From positions 10,677,203-10,741,202 of the forward strand of contig NZ_JAGINW010000001.1 in NCBI RefSeq assembly GCF_017876405.1: 64,000 bases of DNA, given 5' to 3'. The notes beneath the pieces were generated by a model that saw only the letters and a program-made list of their open reading frames with translations, was not told the origin of the DNA and did no database searches. Positions 45,716 through 54,472 of the stretch are shown here, one piece after another (the stretch's first letter is position 1; every line of letters starts with the position of its first letter). This stretch comes from Kibdelosporangium banguiense (GTDB taxonomy: Bacteria; Actinomycetota; Actinomycetes; Mycobacteriales; Pseudonocardiaceae). The translations under genes and the position numbers were made by a program.

Positions 45716-46555
45716 TCAGCCCCGCAGGTCGCGGAAACGCGTGGTGATGTCCACAGGAACCGGGTGGCTCACCACGTCGTCCTGGGTGCTCGCGTCGACC
45801 ATCAGGATCAGGCTGCCCGGTAGGCACGGCGCGAGGTCGGGGAACGTCATGGCATAAGTGACGAGGCTCTGGTTGGGAAACCAGGGCCCGCGGCCGGGGA
45901 TCACGATGCGGCACGTCTGCCCTGGCAGCGTGTCCGGAATCGGCAGGACGGGTGGCGTGAACGCCAGACTGGATGTGACTGGCGGGCCCAGCCTGGTAAG
46001 CAGCCGTTGGCGCCACGGCACCGTACCGCTGTTGCGCAACGTCGCGACGAGCACGAACAGCTCACCGCGGACCAGCGCGACGCCCAGCGTGCTTTCCTGC
46101 CGCACCAACGTGATGGCGTCGCCCGCAACCGGTCGCCAGTCGTCCTGCGGTGGCATCGCGAGGAGATCGCGCGCCTCGGCGAGCAGTGCGTCGAGGGTCG
46201 CGCCGTGCTCACGCGCGAGCTGCTGGTACAGCGGCCATCTAGGGTTCCTGGGCACCCGGCGCGCCAGTTCGTGCAACCGCCGCCTGCGGTCGGGGACCGT
46301 GATCACGGGGTCCGGGCCGCTGAGCAGGCGTCGCCACCGCGTGCGCAGGGCCATGTCGAGCATCTCATCGGCCGCGCACGTCTCGGCGATGGCACGGAGG
46401 AGTCGCTCCGGCACCGGACTGCCCTGTTCGTGCCGGCTCAGCCACTGGCGGGTCAGCTTCGGCCCGGAGCGGTTCCGCAGGCGTTGTGCGAAGCCTGCGA
46501 GCGAGAGGCCGAGTGCCCGGCGGGTGTCGGCGAGCAGGGCAGCCGGCTCGGTCAT
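45716..46555 (-). CDS. XRE-type HTH protein with NBR1-like Ig domain
   Basis: A 279-aa protein from ATG 46555. Residues 1-60 form an HTH (AALLADTRRALGLSLAGFAQ, LTRQWLSRHEQGSPVPERLL). A helical linker is followed by a beta domain (about 165-279): FVLVATLRNSGTVPWRQRLL, LGPPVTSSLAFTPPVLPIPD and TLPGQTCRIVIPGRGPWFPN. The pattern RN-G---W...P--PG-----VP--.P---G matches the NBR1 central Ig-like domain, which occurs in bacteria fused to XRE HTHs. The start ATGA overlaps the stop of the upstream gene, showing translational coupling. It is a cytoplasmic DNA-binding protein with unknown ligand. Confidence 0.7.
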   Translation of the reverse strand: MTEPAALLADTRRALGLSLAGFAQRLRNRSGPKLTRQWLSRHEQGSPVPERLLRAIAETCAADEMLDMALRTRWRRLLSGPDPVITVPDRRRRLHELARRVPRNPRWPLYQQLAREHGATLDALLAEARDLLAMPPQDDWRPVAGDAITLVRQESTLGVALVRGELFVLVATLRNSGTVPWRQRLLTRLGPPVTSSLAFTPPVLPIPDTLPGQTCRIVIPGRGPWFPNQSLVTYAMTFPDLAPCLPGSLILMVDASTQDDVVSHPVPVDITTRFRDLRG

Positions 46556-47562
46556 GTTGTCCGCCACGGTGTTTCGCAGCCCGCGTACTGCTCGGGCAGG
46601 ACGATGAGGCTCATGATCGCCCCAACCAGGGTGCTCGGGTAGCAGTAGACCCCGTTGGGCCAGCCGAGCCGCAGGCACAGCCGGTAGGTGCCGGGGTGTT
46701 CTGGTGCGCGGATCGGCACCGCGGTGTCGACCTCGCCACCCGGCGGCGCGTCCGGTACTGGCACGAACGGCGGTGTGCGTAGGCCCGCGTCCCCGCCTCC
46801 CGCGCGGTAGAGCACCTTGTGCACCCATGGCCGAACGCCCGTGTTGCGTAGCCGCCACCACCCGAGGACGAACGTTCCCGGCCGCACCGCGAGCCCTTCA
46901 GGCAGATCGCGTTCCGGGTTGACCACGTTGCCGCAGCGGTCCTCGTGGTCCGGCAGCCAGTCCGACGCTGCGGCGGGGGCACTTGGATAGCGACGGATCG
47001 CCGCGCACATGTCCCGCACCGCAACACGCATGCTCTCGGGGCCCTCGAAGAACATCGCGACCTCGGTGTCGAACCCGTCCGGCCCGATCTGCGCCAACTG
47101 GGCGTGCGCCGGAGCACGCGGTGGGTCCGCAGACTGATCGGCCTGCAGCGATACCGCCCAGCGGTACATGTCCACGAGGTAGCCGTCTGCCAGGAACGCC
47201 ACGTCGTAAGCGTGCACCAGCCACGCGGGGACCTGACTTCCGCGCACTTGCTCACGCCGGTACGCGCTGACCGACCGCAGCCAGGCGGGCACCGGGGCCT
47301 TTGTCGTGTTGCCGGTCTCGATGCCGGACACGTACCGCACCGTAAGCGGATGCGGCAGCGACGAGGTGCTCCCGGCCGGCCGGGTGTCACCGGAATCCGG
47401 GTACAGCTCGGCGATCACGGCATTGAGCACCTCCACCGCGTCTTCCAGTCGCTCGCATCCTGCCGCCGACCTCAGCTGTCTCATCGCCGCGGACAGCTCC
47501 TTCATCACGACCATGGGCGTGTGCGCGGCCGCCCTGGGCCTGCCCCGGCTGCCAGGACTCAT
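46552..47562 (-). CDS. HTH-like protein with NBR1-like Ig domain, first gene of a coupled pair
   Basis: A 336-aa protein from ATG 47562; GGGGAGGG lies 6 nt upstream. The N-terminal 130 residues resemble an atypical XRE region (LTVRYVSGIETGNTTKAPVP, WLVHAYDVAFLADGYLVDMY). The C-terminal domain (about 215-325) carries FVLGWWRLRNTGVRPWVHKV, PPFVPVPDAPPGGEVDTAVP and APEHPGTYRLCLRLGWPNG, a clear NBR1-type Ig fold with Trp-rich strands and PG-EV. The stop overlaps the next start (ATGA). It is transcribed divergently from the glycosyltransferase with a 61-bp gap that must hold both promoters. Confidence 0.7.
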   Translation of the reverse strand: MSPGSRGRPRAAAHTPMVVMKELSAAMRQLRSAAGCERLEDAVEVLNAVIAELYPDSGDTRPAGSTSSLPHPLTVRYVSGIETGNTTKAPVPAWLRSVSAYRREQVRGSQVPAWLVHAYDVAFLADGYLVDMYRWAVSLQADQSADPPRAPAHAQLAQIGPDGFDTEVAMFFEGPESMRVAVRDMCAAIRRYPSAPAAASDWLPDHEDRCGNVVNPERDLPEGLAVRPGTFVLGWWRLRNTGVRPWVHKVLYRAGGGDAGLRTPPFVPVPDAPPGGEVDTAVPIRAPEHPGTYRLCLRLGWPNGVYCYPSTLVGAIMSLIVLPEQYAGCETPWRTT

Positions 47563-47623
47563 CGGCACCCTCCCCTGTGGTTACGTTCGCGCGGAAAAAT
47601 GCGCTCAGCGCACGCTGTGCGGC

Positions 47624-48838
47624 ATGAGCACACAACCGGATGTCAATGTCCTCTCCGTCGGCACCGCCTGGCACTCGCTGACCGGTGGGATCGACATGCT
47701 CAACCAGAGATTCTGCACCGCGCTGGCCCGCGCCGGCCTGCGGGTGTTCTGCCGGGTCTCCCCATCGACGCACCAGGAGATCGCTGAGGCGGAACGCCAG
47801 GGTGTCGTGCTCGTCCCCGCGTCTCCCGGCCCCAGGGACTTCGCCCTCGCCCGGCGTCCGCACATGCCCGGCGGGGTCGTGCCCGACCTCGTCATCGGCC
47901 ACGGCAGGTTCACCGGGCTGGTGGCCCGCGGCATCGCCGAGGACCACTTCCCCACCGCGACGAGGCTGCACTTCCTCCACGTCGCGCCGGACGAGATCGA
48001 ATGGCACAAGAACCGGCGCGGCGAAGACGCCGGCGATCGCGCCGAACACCGGACCGCGCTTGAACTGGAGCTGGCCAAGACCGCGGACCGCGCGGTGGCC
48101 ATCGGCCCCATGCTGCATAACAGGTACCTGACCGAGCTGTCCGCGTTCGACGGCCCACCTCCCCTGAGGTTCGTGCCCGGCTTCGACGCCGGTCCCGTTG
48201 TGCGGCGCACACCGCCGCCGGGCGCGCCGGTGAAGATCCTGCTGTCCGGCCGGGTCGAGGACTCCTCGCTCAAGGGTCTCGACCTCGCCGCATGGGCGGT
48301 GGGGCTGGCGGCGCGGCGGCGCGGACCCAGCACGACCGGGGTGGAATTCGTGGTGTACGGCGCACGCCCCGGCACTTCGGCGGCCGTGCGGTCCAAAGTG
48401 CTCCGGTGGGCCGGACATCCAGGGCTGAACGTCGTCGTGCGCCCGTACACGAGCGACGGAACACGGCTGGCTGTTGCTCAACGAACCGCGAGTCTCGCGC
48501 TGATGCCGTCGCGCACCGAGGGGTTCGGCCTGGCCGGTGCGGAAGCGATCGCCGCGGGCACGCCGGTGCTGGTGAGCAGCACCAGCGGCCTTGGCCTGCT
48601 GATCGGCGAGGAGCTCGGGCCGGACTCGGCGCGTCCGTTCGTGGTGCCGGTATCCGGTGACGACGCCGAAGACGCCGAGACATGGGCCCGCGCCATCGAG
48701 GCTGTGCTCGACGACCGCGCGGCGGCGTTCGCCCGCGCCCACGCACTGCGAGAACACCTGACGAGCCGCTACTCGTGGGATTCGGTGGTCTCGTCGCTGC
48801 TGGGACAACTCGGAATCCGGCAGCCCGACCTCGTGTGA
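47624..48838 (+). CDS. GT4-type glycosyltransferase
   Basis: A 404-aa protein from ATG 47624 (MSTQPDVNVLS). The N-terminal Rossmann half begins VNVLSVGTAWHSLTGGIDML followed by NQRFCTALARAGLRVFCRV, the GG--ML/NR pattern of acceptor-binding GT-B proteins. The C-terminal half has ILLSGRVEDSSLKGLDLAAW and the E-x7-E donor motif in SRTEGFGLAGAEAIAAGTPV, then LVSSTSGLG. It should transfer a sugar from a nucleotide donor to an unknown acceptor in the cytoplasm. The divergent NBR1-Ig genes suggest joint control, which is inference. Confidence 0.75.
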   Translation: MSTQPDVNVLSVGTAWHSLTGGIDMLNQRFCTALARAGLRVFCRVSPSTHQEIAEAERQGVVLVPASPGPRDFALARRPHMPGGVVPDLVIGHGRFTGLVARGIAEDHFPTATRLHFLHVAPDEIEWHKNRRGEDAGDRAEHRTALELELAKTADRAVAIGPMLHNRYLTELSAFDGPPPLRFVPGFDAGPVVRRTPPPGAPVKILLSGRVEDSSLKGLDLAAWAVGLAARRRGPSTTGVEFVVYGARPGTSAAVRSKVLRWAGHPGLNVVVRPYTSDGTRLAVAQRTASLALMPSRTEGFGLAGAEAIAAGTPVLVSSTSGLGLLIGEELGPDSARPFVVPVSGDDAEDAETWARAIEAVLDDRAAAFARAHALREHLTSRYSWDSVVSSLLGQLGIRQPDLV

Positions 48839-48855
48839 CCGACGCGCGCTTACCT

Positions 48856-49495
48856 TGTGCCGCTCGAAAACCCATCTCGCCGGGTCAGGACACCTGAATG
48901 AAGGCAGTAGGGATCATGCTGCGGTGATCGTGTCACTTCTGTATCAACTGACTCGACGACTACTGTCGGTCCCTGCGATGCTGCTGCGCTGCGACTTCTC
49001 CAAGGACGCCGAACTGCTCGTGCTCCAGTACGAGAACGCCATCCTCCGTCGCCAGATCACCGGCCAGGTCCGGCAACAGCGCCAGATCGTTTCTGGTTCG
49101 CCGCCCTGTCCTCGCTGCTCCCCCGACGCCGTTGGCACGAGATCTTCTCCGTCCAACCCTCAACAATCCTGGCCTCGCACCGCAGATTCATCACCGCGAA
49201 GTGGACCTACAGTGCCTGCCGACGCCCTACCGGACGGCCACCTACCCACTCGACAATCAAGAAGCTCGTCCTTGACCTAGCCCGCGACAATCCACGTTGG
49301 GACATAGAAGGATCCAAGGCGAGCTGGCCGGTCTCGGCCACAAGATCGCTGCGTCGACGGTGTGGGAGATCCTGAACTCGGCCGGCATCGGTCCAGCTCC
49401 ACGCCGGGCCGGTTCCACCAGGAAACAGTTCCTGACCAGCCAGGCTCACGGCATCATCGCCGCGGACTTCTTCCATCGACACCGCGCTCGGAAAC
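48856..49495 (+). mobile_element. Group A insertion sequence, truncated and frameshifted
   Basis: The left end TGTGCCGCTCGAAAAC (48856) is diverged. The transposase fragments are IVSLLYQLTRRLLSVPAMLL, RRQITGQVRQ and HRRIQGELAGLGHKIAASTV, ending after AADFF near 49470. There are at least two frameshifts and no right end. Confidence 0.75.
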
Positions 49496-49981
49496 GCGCG
49501 ACGTTTCGCCGAAGGAGCCGGGTACACGCGGCCATAGCGGCATGTTACGGCCGGTGACGTTTCCAGTCCGATGCAGACTCGGCTGTCTTGGCTGCAGACC
49601 GCTGTGTGAGTCGGGAGCGGTCGATGTAGCTGTCGACGTGAGGATCAAGCATGCGTAGGACCTGACGTGACTCGGGCGGGACCTCGGGTTGGTCGACGGC
49701 GGTGAGCGGAGCGAGAAGCCGATTTTAGACCTTGATGTAGAACACGGCGATGCGCGGGCCGTTCTCGGCAACGAGGCATCGGTTGGTGTATGGGAGGCGG
49801 TTGATGAGTCAGCGACGACCACACGCCAGTCGATCAGGATCACCGTCCACCTACGTCGGCAAGCCAGGCGAGTCATCATGAGCGAGGAGCCCAAGAAAAG
49901 GTCGCCGGTGGGCTGTTTGGGTGATGCCCAGCAGTAGCTCGTCATGCATGGCGCCGGGGTGAGGTCTCCAGGTGGCGGGAG
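49496..49981. other. Intergenic, nothing recognised
   Basis: No family motif was found in any frame. It precedes the serine recombinase and may contain its attachment or promoter region. Confidence 0.4.
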
Positions 49982-51477
49982 GTGGTCACCTTGACGGACT
50001 CGATGGCTGGCGGTGTTTTGGAGTCGTGGCTCGGCTCGGTCGGCGCGAAGATCGGGTCGTGCGACCGGATTGTGGCGGGCGGTCTGCGGTTCGCGTTCTA
50101 CGGCCGGACGTCCACTGCGGAGTTTCAAGACCCGGTCACCTCGCGCGGCTGGCAGATCGAAGCGGCACGAGGGGTGATCACGGGGCAAGGTGTGATTGTG
50201 GCGGAGTTCTTTGATGTGGGGTGTTCGCGGCGAGTGGTGTGGCAGGATCGGCCGGAAGCATCGGCGTTGCTGGCCGAGCTGACGGCGCGGGAGCGTCGGT
50301 TTGATGCGGTGGTGGGTGAGTTTGAGCGGGCGTTCGGGGCGGGACAGTTCGATGAGCTGTTGGAGTTGTGTGCGGAACACGGTGTTGCCGTGTGGTTGCC
50401 CGAGGCCAGTGGCCCGGTCGAGGTAGGCAGCCCGGCGCATCGGGTGTTGATGATGGTGTTGGGAGCGCAGTCGCAGCGTGAGGTGTTGCGAGCCCGGCAC
50501 CGCACGATCGCGGCGATGCGCACCCAGGTGACCGAGCAGGGACGCTACCTCGGCGGCCGGCCACCCTACGGCTACATGTTGGTCGACGCTGGGCCGCATC
50601 CGAATCGGGTGCATGCGTCGTGGGGGCGGCGGTTGCGCACACTGGCTCCGGATCCGGTCACGGCGCGGCATGTGCGGTGGATCTTCGCACAACGCCTGGC
50701 CGGACGAAGCGCAGCGAGCATCGCGCGCGAGCTCACTGAACGCGGTGTGCCCAGCCCGTCCGGGACGGACCCGGTACGAAACCGGCACCGAACCACCGGC
50801 GAATGGTCACTGAGGACGGTGATCGAGATTCTGCGGAACCCGCGCTACACCGGGCGACAGGTCTGGAACCGCACCTCCAGCGACCGCAGCCAGCGATCCG
50901 CGAAGACCGGCCGCTTCGGTCAAGCGCGAAATGCCGCCGGGCAGTGGGTGATCTCTCAGACTGCGACTCATCCGGCTCTGGTGTCCGAGGAAGACTTCGT
51001 CGCGGCGCAGTCGGTATCTGCCCACGGGTCGGGAGTGATGGCAGCACTCGTACCTACAGGTTGTCCGGCTTGATCCAGTGTGCACTGTGTGGGCGCCGAA
51101 TGGACTCCCATTGGGTCCACGGCCGCGCGGGCTACCGATGCCGCCACGGCTACCGCAGCAGCCGCACCCGCCGTACTGGCAGACCGGGGAGCCTTTACCG
51201 CCGTGAGGATCACCTAATCGCGGAGATCGCGGCTCAGCTCAGTCACCGAGGGCACCAGCCTGGCGAGACCGCCGATAACGTCGAGGCCTTCCTACAAGCC
51301 CGTGGCGCCACCATCATGTGCGACACGACAACAGTCACCGTCCAGCTACGCCGGCAAGGCAAGCGCATCGCCACGAGCAACAAGCCCGGCATTCCTGTCC
51401 GAGTTCGTCGCCGCGGCCGCACGACGACGCCGTCTCACTCAGTGCGCAGAAAACCCCACGGTCTCGTCCCGCTGTGA
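49982..51477 (+). pseudogene. Large serine recombinase, one frameshift
   Basis: About 497 codons. The first frame (GTG 49982 to 51073) holds the resolvase domain: RFAFYGRTSTAEFQDPVTSR with the catalytic Ser in GRTS near codon 46, and HRVLMMVLGAQSQREVLRAR. It also holds the recombinase domain (GGRPPYGYMLVDAGPHPN, ARHVRWIFAQRLAGRSAASI, RNPRYTGRQVWN). A frameshift near 51035 moves the zinc ribbon (LIQCALCGRRMDSHWVHGRA, GYRCRHG) into the second frame, ending at 51477. Such enzymes integrate actinophages and integrative elements. The frameshift removes the zinc ribbon, so it is probably inactive. Confidence 0.85.
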
Positions 51478-51496
51478 TCGGGAGTAAGCCGTGGGG
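51454..51496. terminator. Hairpin at the end of the recombinase gene
   Basis: CCCCACGG (51454-51461) pairs with CCGTGGGG (51489-51496), with an inner TCCCG/CGGGA stem. On the minus strand the stem is followed by TTTTC, so it would work as an intrinsic terminator for leftward transcription. Confidence 0.45.
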
Positions 51497-51586
51497 CAAT
51501 GATGTGTCCGAAAAAAACACGATCCAAACCCCCACAGTGGTTCTCCGCGGTGAGTTGCTGTTGCCTGGCGCAGAAGGTGCACAGCC

Positions 51587-52333
51587 GTGACGGGCCCAAA
51601 GAGGCAACAGGTCCGTCTTGGACAGTCGAGTGTGGATACATTGCTCAGACGCATATGCGCACTACTCGTCGCCGCAGTGGCAGCGTATGCCTCATATCAG
51701 CATCAGCGCGCATTCGCGCTCGAAGGCGGCGCCGACGCGGTCAGCGCGGCACTGTGGCCCTTGTCAGTCGACGGACTGCTGGTACTGGCGTCGGTCGGAT
51801 TGCTCAAGACGCGTCACGATGACAGTTCTTACCGGGCACGAGTTGCCGCCTGGTCATCGTTCGCGTCAGGTGTCCTGGTGTCCTTGGCAGCGAACATTGC
51901 CTCTGCACCATCCTTGGAATGGCAGCCAGTACTGGTAGCCGGCCGGCCACCAGTGGCGTTGTTGCTGGCCGTCGAACTGCTGGCACACCGCCCTCAAGCT
52001 CAAGGTCAACCCGAGCCGCGTGAGACGGACACCGAGCATGTGGAGAGGGCACAACCGAGCAATCCAGTGCATGTAGCTGTGTCCGACTTGTTGCCAGCTG
52101 CGATACGTATCGACGAAAACCACTGGGCCCGATGTGGCAGACCCGCGTCAGCAGAAACAGTGCGCAAACAACTGCGCATCGGAGCCGCCAAGGCCAGAGC
52201 ACTCACCACAATCGTTCGAGGTATGAGCCGACCCGACATCGCAGAAGCTTTGACCACCAACACAGACGAGCCGCTGTCACCTACAAGATCAGAGGAGGCG
52301 CACACTAGCCAAGGTCGACACGTCGCCAATTGA
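51587..52333 (+). CDS. DUF2637-like membrane protein of integrative elements
   Basis: A 248-aa protein. Residues 20-125 contain three to four TM helices: LLRRICALLVAAVAAYASYQ, AALWPLSVDGLLVLASVGLL, AWSSFASGVLVSLAANIASA and PPVALLLAVELLAHR. The motif WPLSVDGL--LASVGLL with a final P-VALLLAVELL is the DUF2637 signature found in conjugative and integrative elements of actinomycetes, where it is linked to transfer or replication genes. The C-terminal 100 residues are soluble, with an HTH-like segment (ASAETVRKQLRIGAAKARAL). It follows the serine recombinase and supports an element remnant. Confidence 0.7.
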   Translation: MTGPKRQQVRLGQSSVDTLLRRICALLVAAVAAYASYQHQRAFALEGGADAVSAALWPLSVDGLLVLASVGLLKTRHDDSSYRARVAAWSSFASGVLVSLAANIASAPSLEWQPVLVAGRPPVALLLAVELLAHRPQAQGQPEPRETDTEHVERAQPSNPVHVAVSDLLPAAIRIDENHWARCGRPASAETVRKQLRIGAAKARALTTIVRGMSRPDIAEALTTNTDEPLSPTRSEEAHTSQGRHVAN

Positions 52334-52506
52334 CCATCCAATTGGCCCTCGGCCAAGGCAAACAACTCCCCTTCGTACTTGACGATCGGTCAAGCACGGT
52401 GCCCGGTCCAGTGTGTCGACGGCACGGGAAACTGGCATTCCGGCCGTGCGGGGCAGACGTGTCTGCCATGCTGTCGAGACGACTGTCATTGGATCGAGGA
52501 GTGGTT

Positions 52507-52992
52507 GTGTCCGCTGATCTGGAACGGCTGGCCGCCGAGTTCGAGCGGTTCCAGGCCAGGATCCGGCAAGCCGAGGTGAACTTCGGTGGTGTCGCGGAGA
52601 TGCAGGAACAGGTAGCACGGCTGGAGGTCGTCGCGACGTCTCCTGACCGTACCGTGCGGGTTGTCGCAGGCGCTGGCGGCGCGGTGACCGACATCCAACT
52701 GACCCCGGACGCGATGCGCCAGGCAGCGCCGGCGCTGGCGGCCACGATCATGGAGACGCTGCGTACGGCGGTCGCCGAGGCCGTCCGCCGGCAGGCATCC
52801 ATCGTCGACGAGTCCGTTGGTGCCGCGTTCGGCCTCAACACCATCAACCAGGTCGGTCAGGCGCAGGCCGAGGCCCTGGGAACCGCGACCGAGGAATCGT
52901 CGTCCCATCACCGCCAACCAAGCGCACCGCGCAGGTCGGCATCGGACGACGAGGACGACTACAGCCAGGACTCAATCTTCCGCAAGCGGTGA
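52507..52992 (+). CDS. YbaB/EbfC-like protein, first gene of an ESX-associated cluster
   Basis: A 161-aa protein. The start is GTG 52507 with GAGGAG 6 nt upstream. LERLAAEFERFQARIRQAEV and VAEMQEQVARLEVVATSPDR form a coiled coil, and TVRVVAGAGGAVTDIQLTPD with a helix MRQAAPALAATIMETLRTAV completes the YbaB/EbfC fold. Actinobacterial type VII loci often carry such proteins ahead of WXG/EspC genes. The acidic tail DDEDDYSQDSIF is typical. The stop codon is 9 nt upstream of the next gene start, so the genes are co-transcribed. Confidence 0.75.
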   Translation: MSADLERLAAEFERFQARIRQAEVNFGGVAEMQEQVARLEVVATSPDRTVRVVAGAGGAVTDIQLTPDAMRQAAPALAATIMETLRTAVAEAVRRQASIVDESVGAAFGLNTINQVGQAQAEALGTATEESSSHHRQPSAPRRSASDDEDDYSQDSIFRKR

Positions 52993-53003
52993 CGAAGGGG
53001 GCC

Positions 53004-53345
53004 ATGCTGATGTCCACTCCCGGATCCGGGGTGCAGGTCGACGTAGCCGCGCTGACGGCGTACGCGAACCAACTCGGCTACTACGACGGCGAAGCCGACA
53101 AGTTCGGCGCACTGATCGACCAGGCCGACGTGACCAACGAGGCCTGGGGCCTGGTCGGTGTGTGGGCGAAGAAGTCGTACGCCGACCGGCTGTCGGAACT
53201 GCGGTCGCTGCTGGCGGAGATGAAGCAGGGCGTGGACGCGCTCACCTCGAAGATCTCGCAGAGCGCCGCTGTCTACCAGGGCAACGAGGACGACACGGTG
53301 ATGACGTTCGGCCAGCATGAAGCCGCGATCGACGGCCCGCGCTGA
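53004..53345 (+). CDS. ESX/type VII secretion-target protein (EspC/WXG100-like)
   Basis: A 113-aa protein from ATG 53004 (GAAGGGGG site). Two long helices are predicted: VDVAALTAYANQLGYYDGEA to ALIDQADVTNEAWGLVGVWA, and SELRSLLAEMKQGVDALTSK to ISQSAAVYQGNED. The central turn EAWGLVGVWA replaces WXG, as in DUF2580/EspC proteins. It is a likely substrate or chaperone-like partner for a type VII secretion machine encoded elsewhere. The next gene begins 10 bp downstream. Confidence 0.75.
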   Translation: MLMSTPGSGVQVDVAALTAYANQLGYYDGEADKFGALIDQADVTNEAWGLVGVWAKKSYADRLSELRSLLAEMKQGVDALTSKISQSAAVYQGNEDDTVMTFGQHEAAIDGPR

Positions 53346-53355
53346 GGAGGACGTC

Positions 53356-54459
53356 GTGACCGAACCGAAGCAGAGCATCGCCGATCGCCTGAACGCCACG
53401 CGGTACGACGAGAGCACCAGCGCGAACCTCGATCGGGCGGCGGAGGCCACCCCGGTGGTGGGCACGGTCTGGAAAGCCGGCAAGTCGATCGCGCAGCACG
53501 CCCAGGAGGCGACCCAGGCCGACGATCTCGACGACTTGGCCGCGTCGTCACGCCAGTTGGCCGCCGACGGCGCGAAGTTCGTGGGCAGCGCGGCGGCAGA
53601 CGTGACGTTCTTCGCGATGGACCCGGTCGGCTGGCTGGTCAGTCACGGGCTGAACATGCTGCTGGAGCTGGTTCAGCCGCTACAGGACGCGTTGCATCAA
53701 GTGAGCGGGGACGGCCCGGCCATCGGGCACGCCTCGGACAACTTCATCACCATCGCCCAGGGTTTCGAGGAACTGGCCAAGGACTTCGAGACGACCGGTG
53801 ACACCGCGCTGAAGGACTGGGTGGACGACGCCGGCAACGCGGCCCGCGAGGCCCTGGGCGACTTCTCGGCCGGCATCCGCGGCGTCGGGTCCAGTGCGGG
53901 GTCCGTCGCCGAGACACTGCAGATGTGGTCGACGGTGATGGTCGTCATCGAGGAGGTGATCAAGGCCCTCATCTCCGAACTGGTGTCCTGGCTGATCACC
54001 ATCTGGCTACCGGCCCTGGCAGCGTCGGTGATCTCACTGGGTGGTTCGGTGGCGGCGGCGATGACCGCGTCCATCGCCAAGGCGGCCAGCGTGCTCGCCA
54101 AGGTGACCAAACACCTCGGTGTGTTCGGCAAACTGCTCGACGAGTTCATGAAGTTCCTGGTCAAGTACTCCGGCAGGATCGAGAAACTCGCCGAGCGGTT
54201 CCGCGTCGGCAAATTCGTCGAGTCCGGCGGACGGACTGTGTTCCAGCCCAGCCGCAGGGTGATCACGACAGCGCTGGGCACCCAGGCCGGACTCACCCCG
54301 CTGCTGACCGGCGCGGGCATCAAGGCAGGCATCGGCGCGGGCAAGGGTCTCGGGCGCGAGGCTCTCGACGAGGCCCACGAGGACGGCCCGATCCTCGACG
54401 AGAGCTCGATCGGCGGAAATCAGAACGCGGCCAACACCCGCAGGAACCTGGACATCTGA
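53356..54459 (+). CDS. Large ESX-associated protein with hydrophobic centre
   Basis: A 367-aa protein from GTG 53356 with GAGGAGG upstream. The N-terminal 120 residues are helical. The centre (about 190-260) is strongly hydrophobic: TLQMWSTVMVVIEEVIKALI, SELVSWLITIWLPALAASVI and SLGGSVAAAMTASIAKAASV. The C-terminus has basic segments and ends in GGNQNAANTRRNLDI. The arrangement EspC-like gene plus a long hydrophobic helical protein recurs in actinobacterial type VII clusters, in which the long protein is a secreted pore or effector candidate. No toxin domain is recognised. Confidence 0.65.
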   Translation: MTEPKQSIADRLNATRYDESTSANLDRAAEATPVVGTVWKAGKSIAQHAQEATQADDLDDLAASSRQLAADGAKFVGSAAADVTFFAMDPVGWLVSHGLNMLLELVQPLQDALHQVSGDGPAIGHASDNFITIAQGFEELAKDFETTGDTALKDWVDDAGNAAREALGDFSAGIRGVGSSAGSVAETLQMWSTVMVVIEEVIKALISELVSWLITIWLPALAASVISLGGSVAAAMTASIAKAASVLAKVTKHLGVFGKLLDEFMKFLVKYSGRIEKLAERFRVGKFVESGGRTVFQPSRRVITTALGTQAGLTPLLTGAGIKAGIGAGKGLGREALDEAHEDGPILDESSIGGNQNAANTRRNLDI

Positions 54460-54472
54460 GGGCTGGTCACCA

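Noticed and set aside
47387..48808. A 473-codon frame on the minus strand
   Set aside because: It is antisense to the GT4 gene, which has clear motifs and a proper start. The opposite frame is His/Arg/Gly-rich and has none.
49454..50788. A 444-codon frame on the minus strand
   Set aside because: It lies opposite the serine recombinase catalytic domain, and its sequence is Pro/Arg/His-rich without family features.
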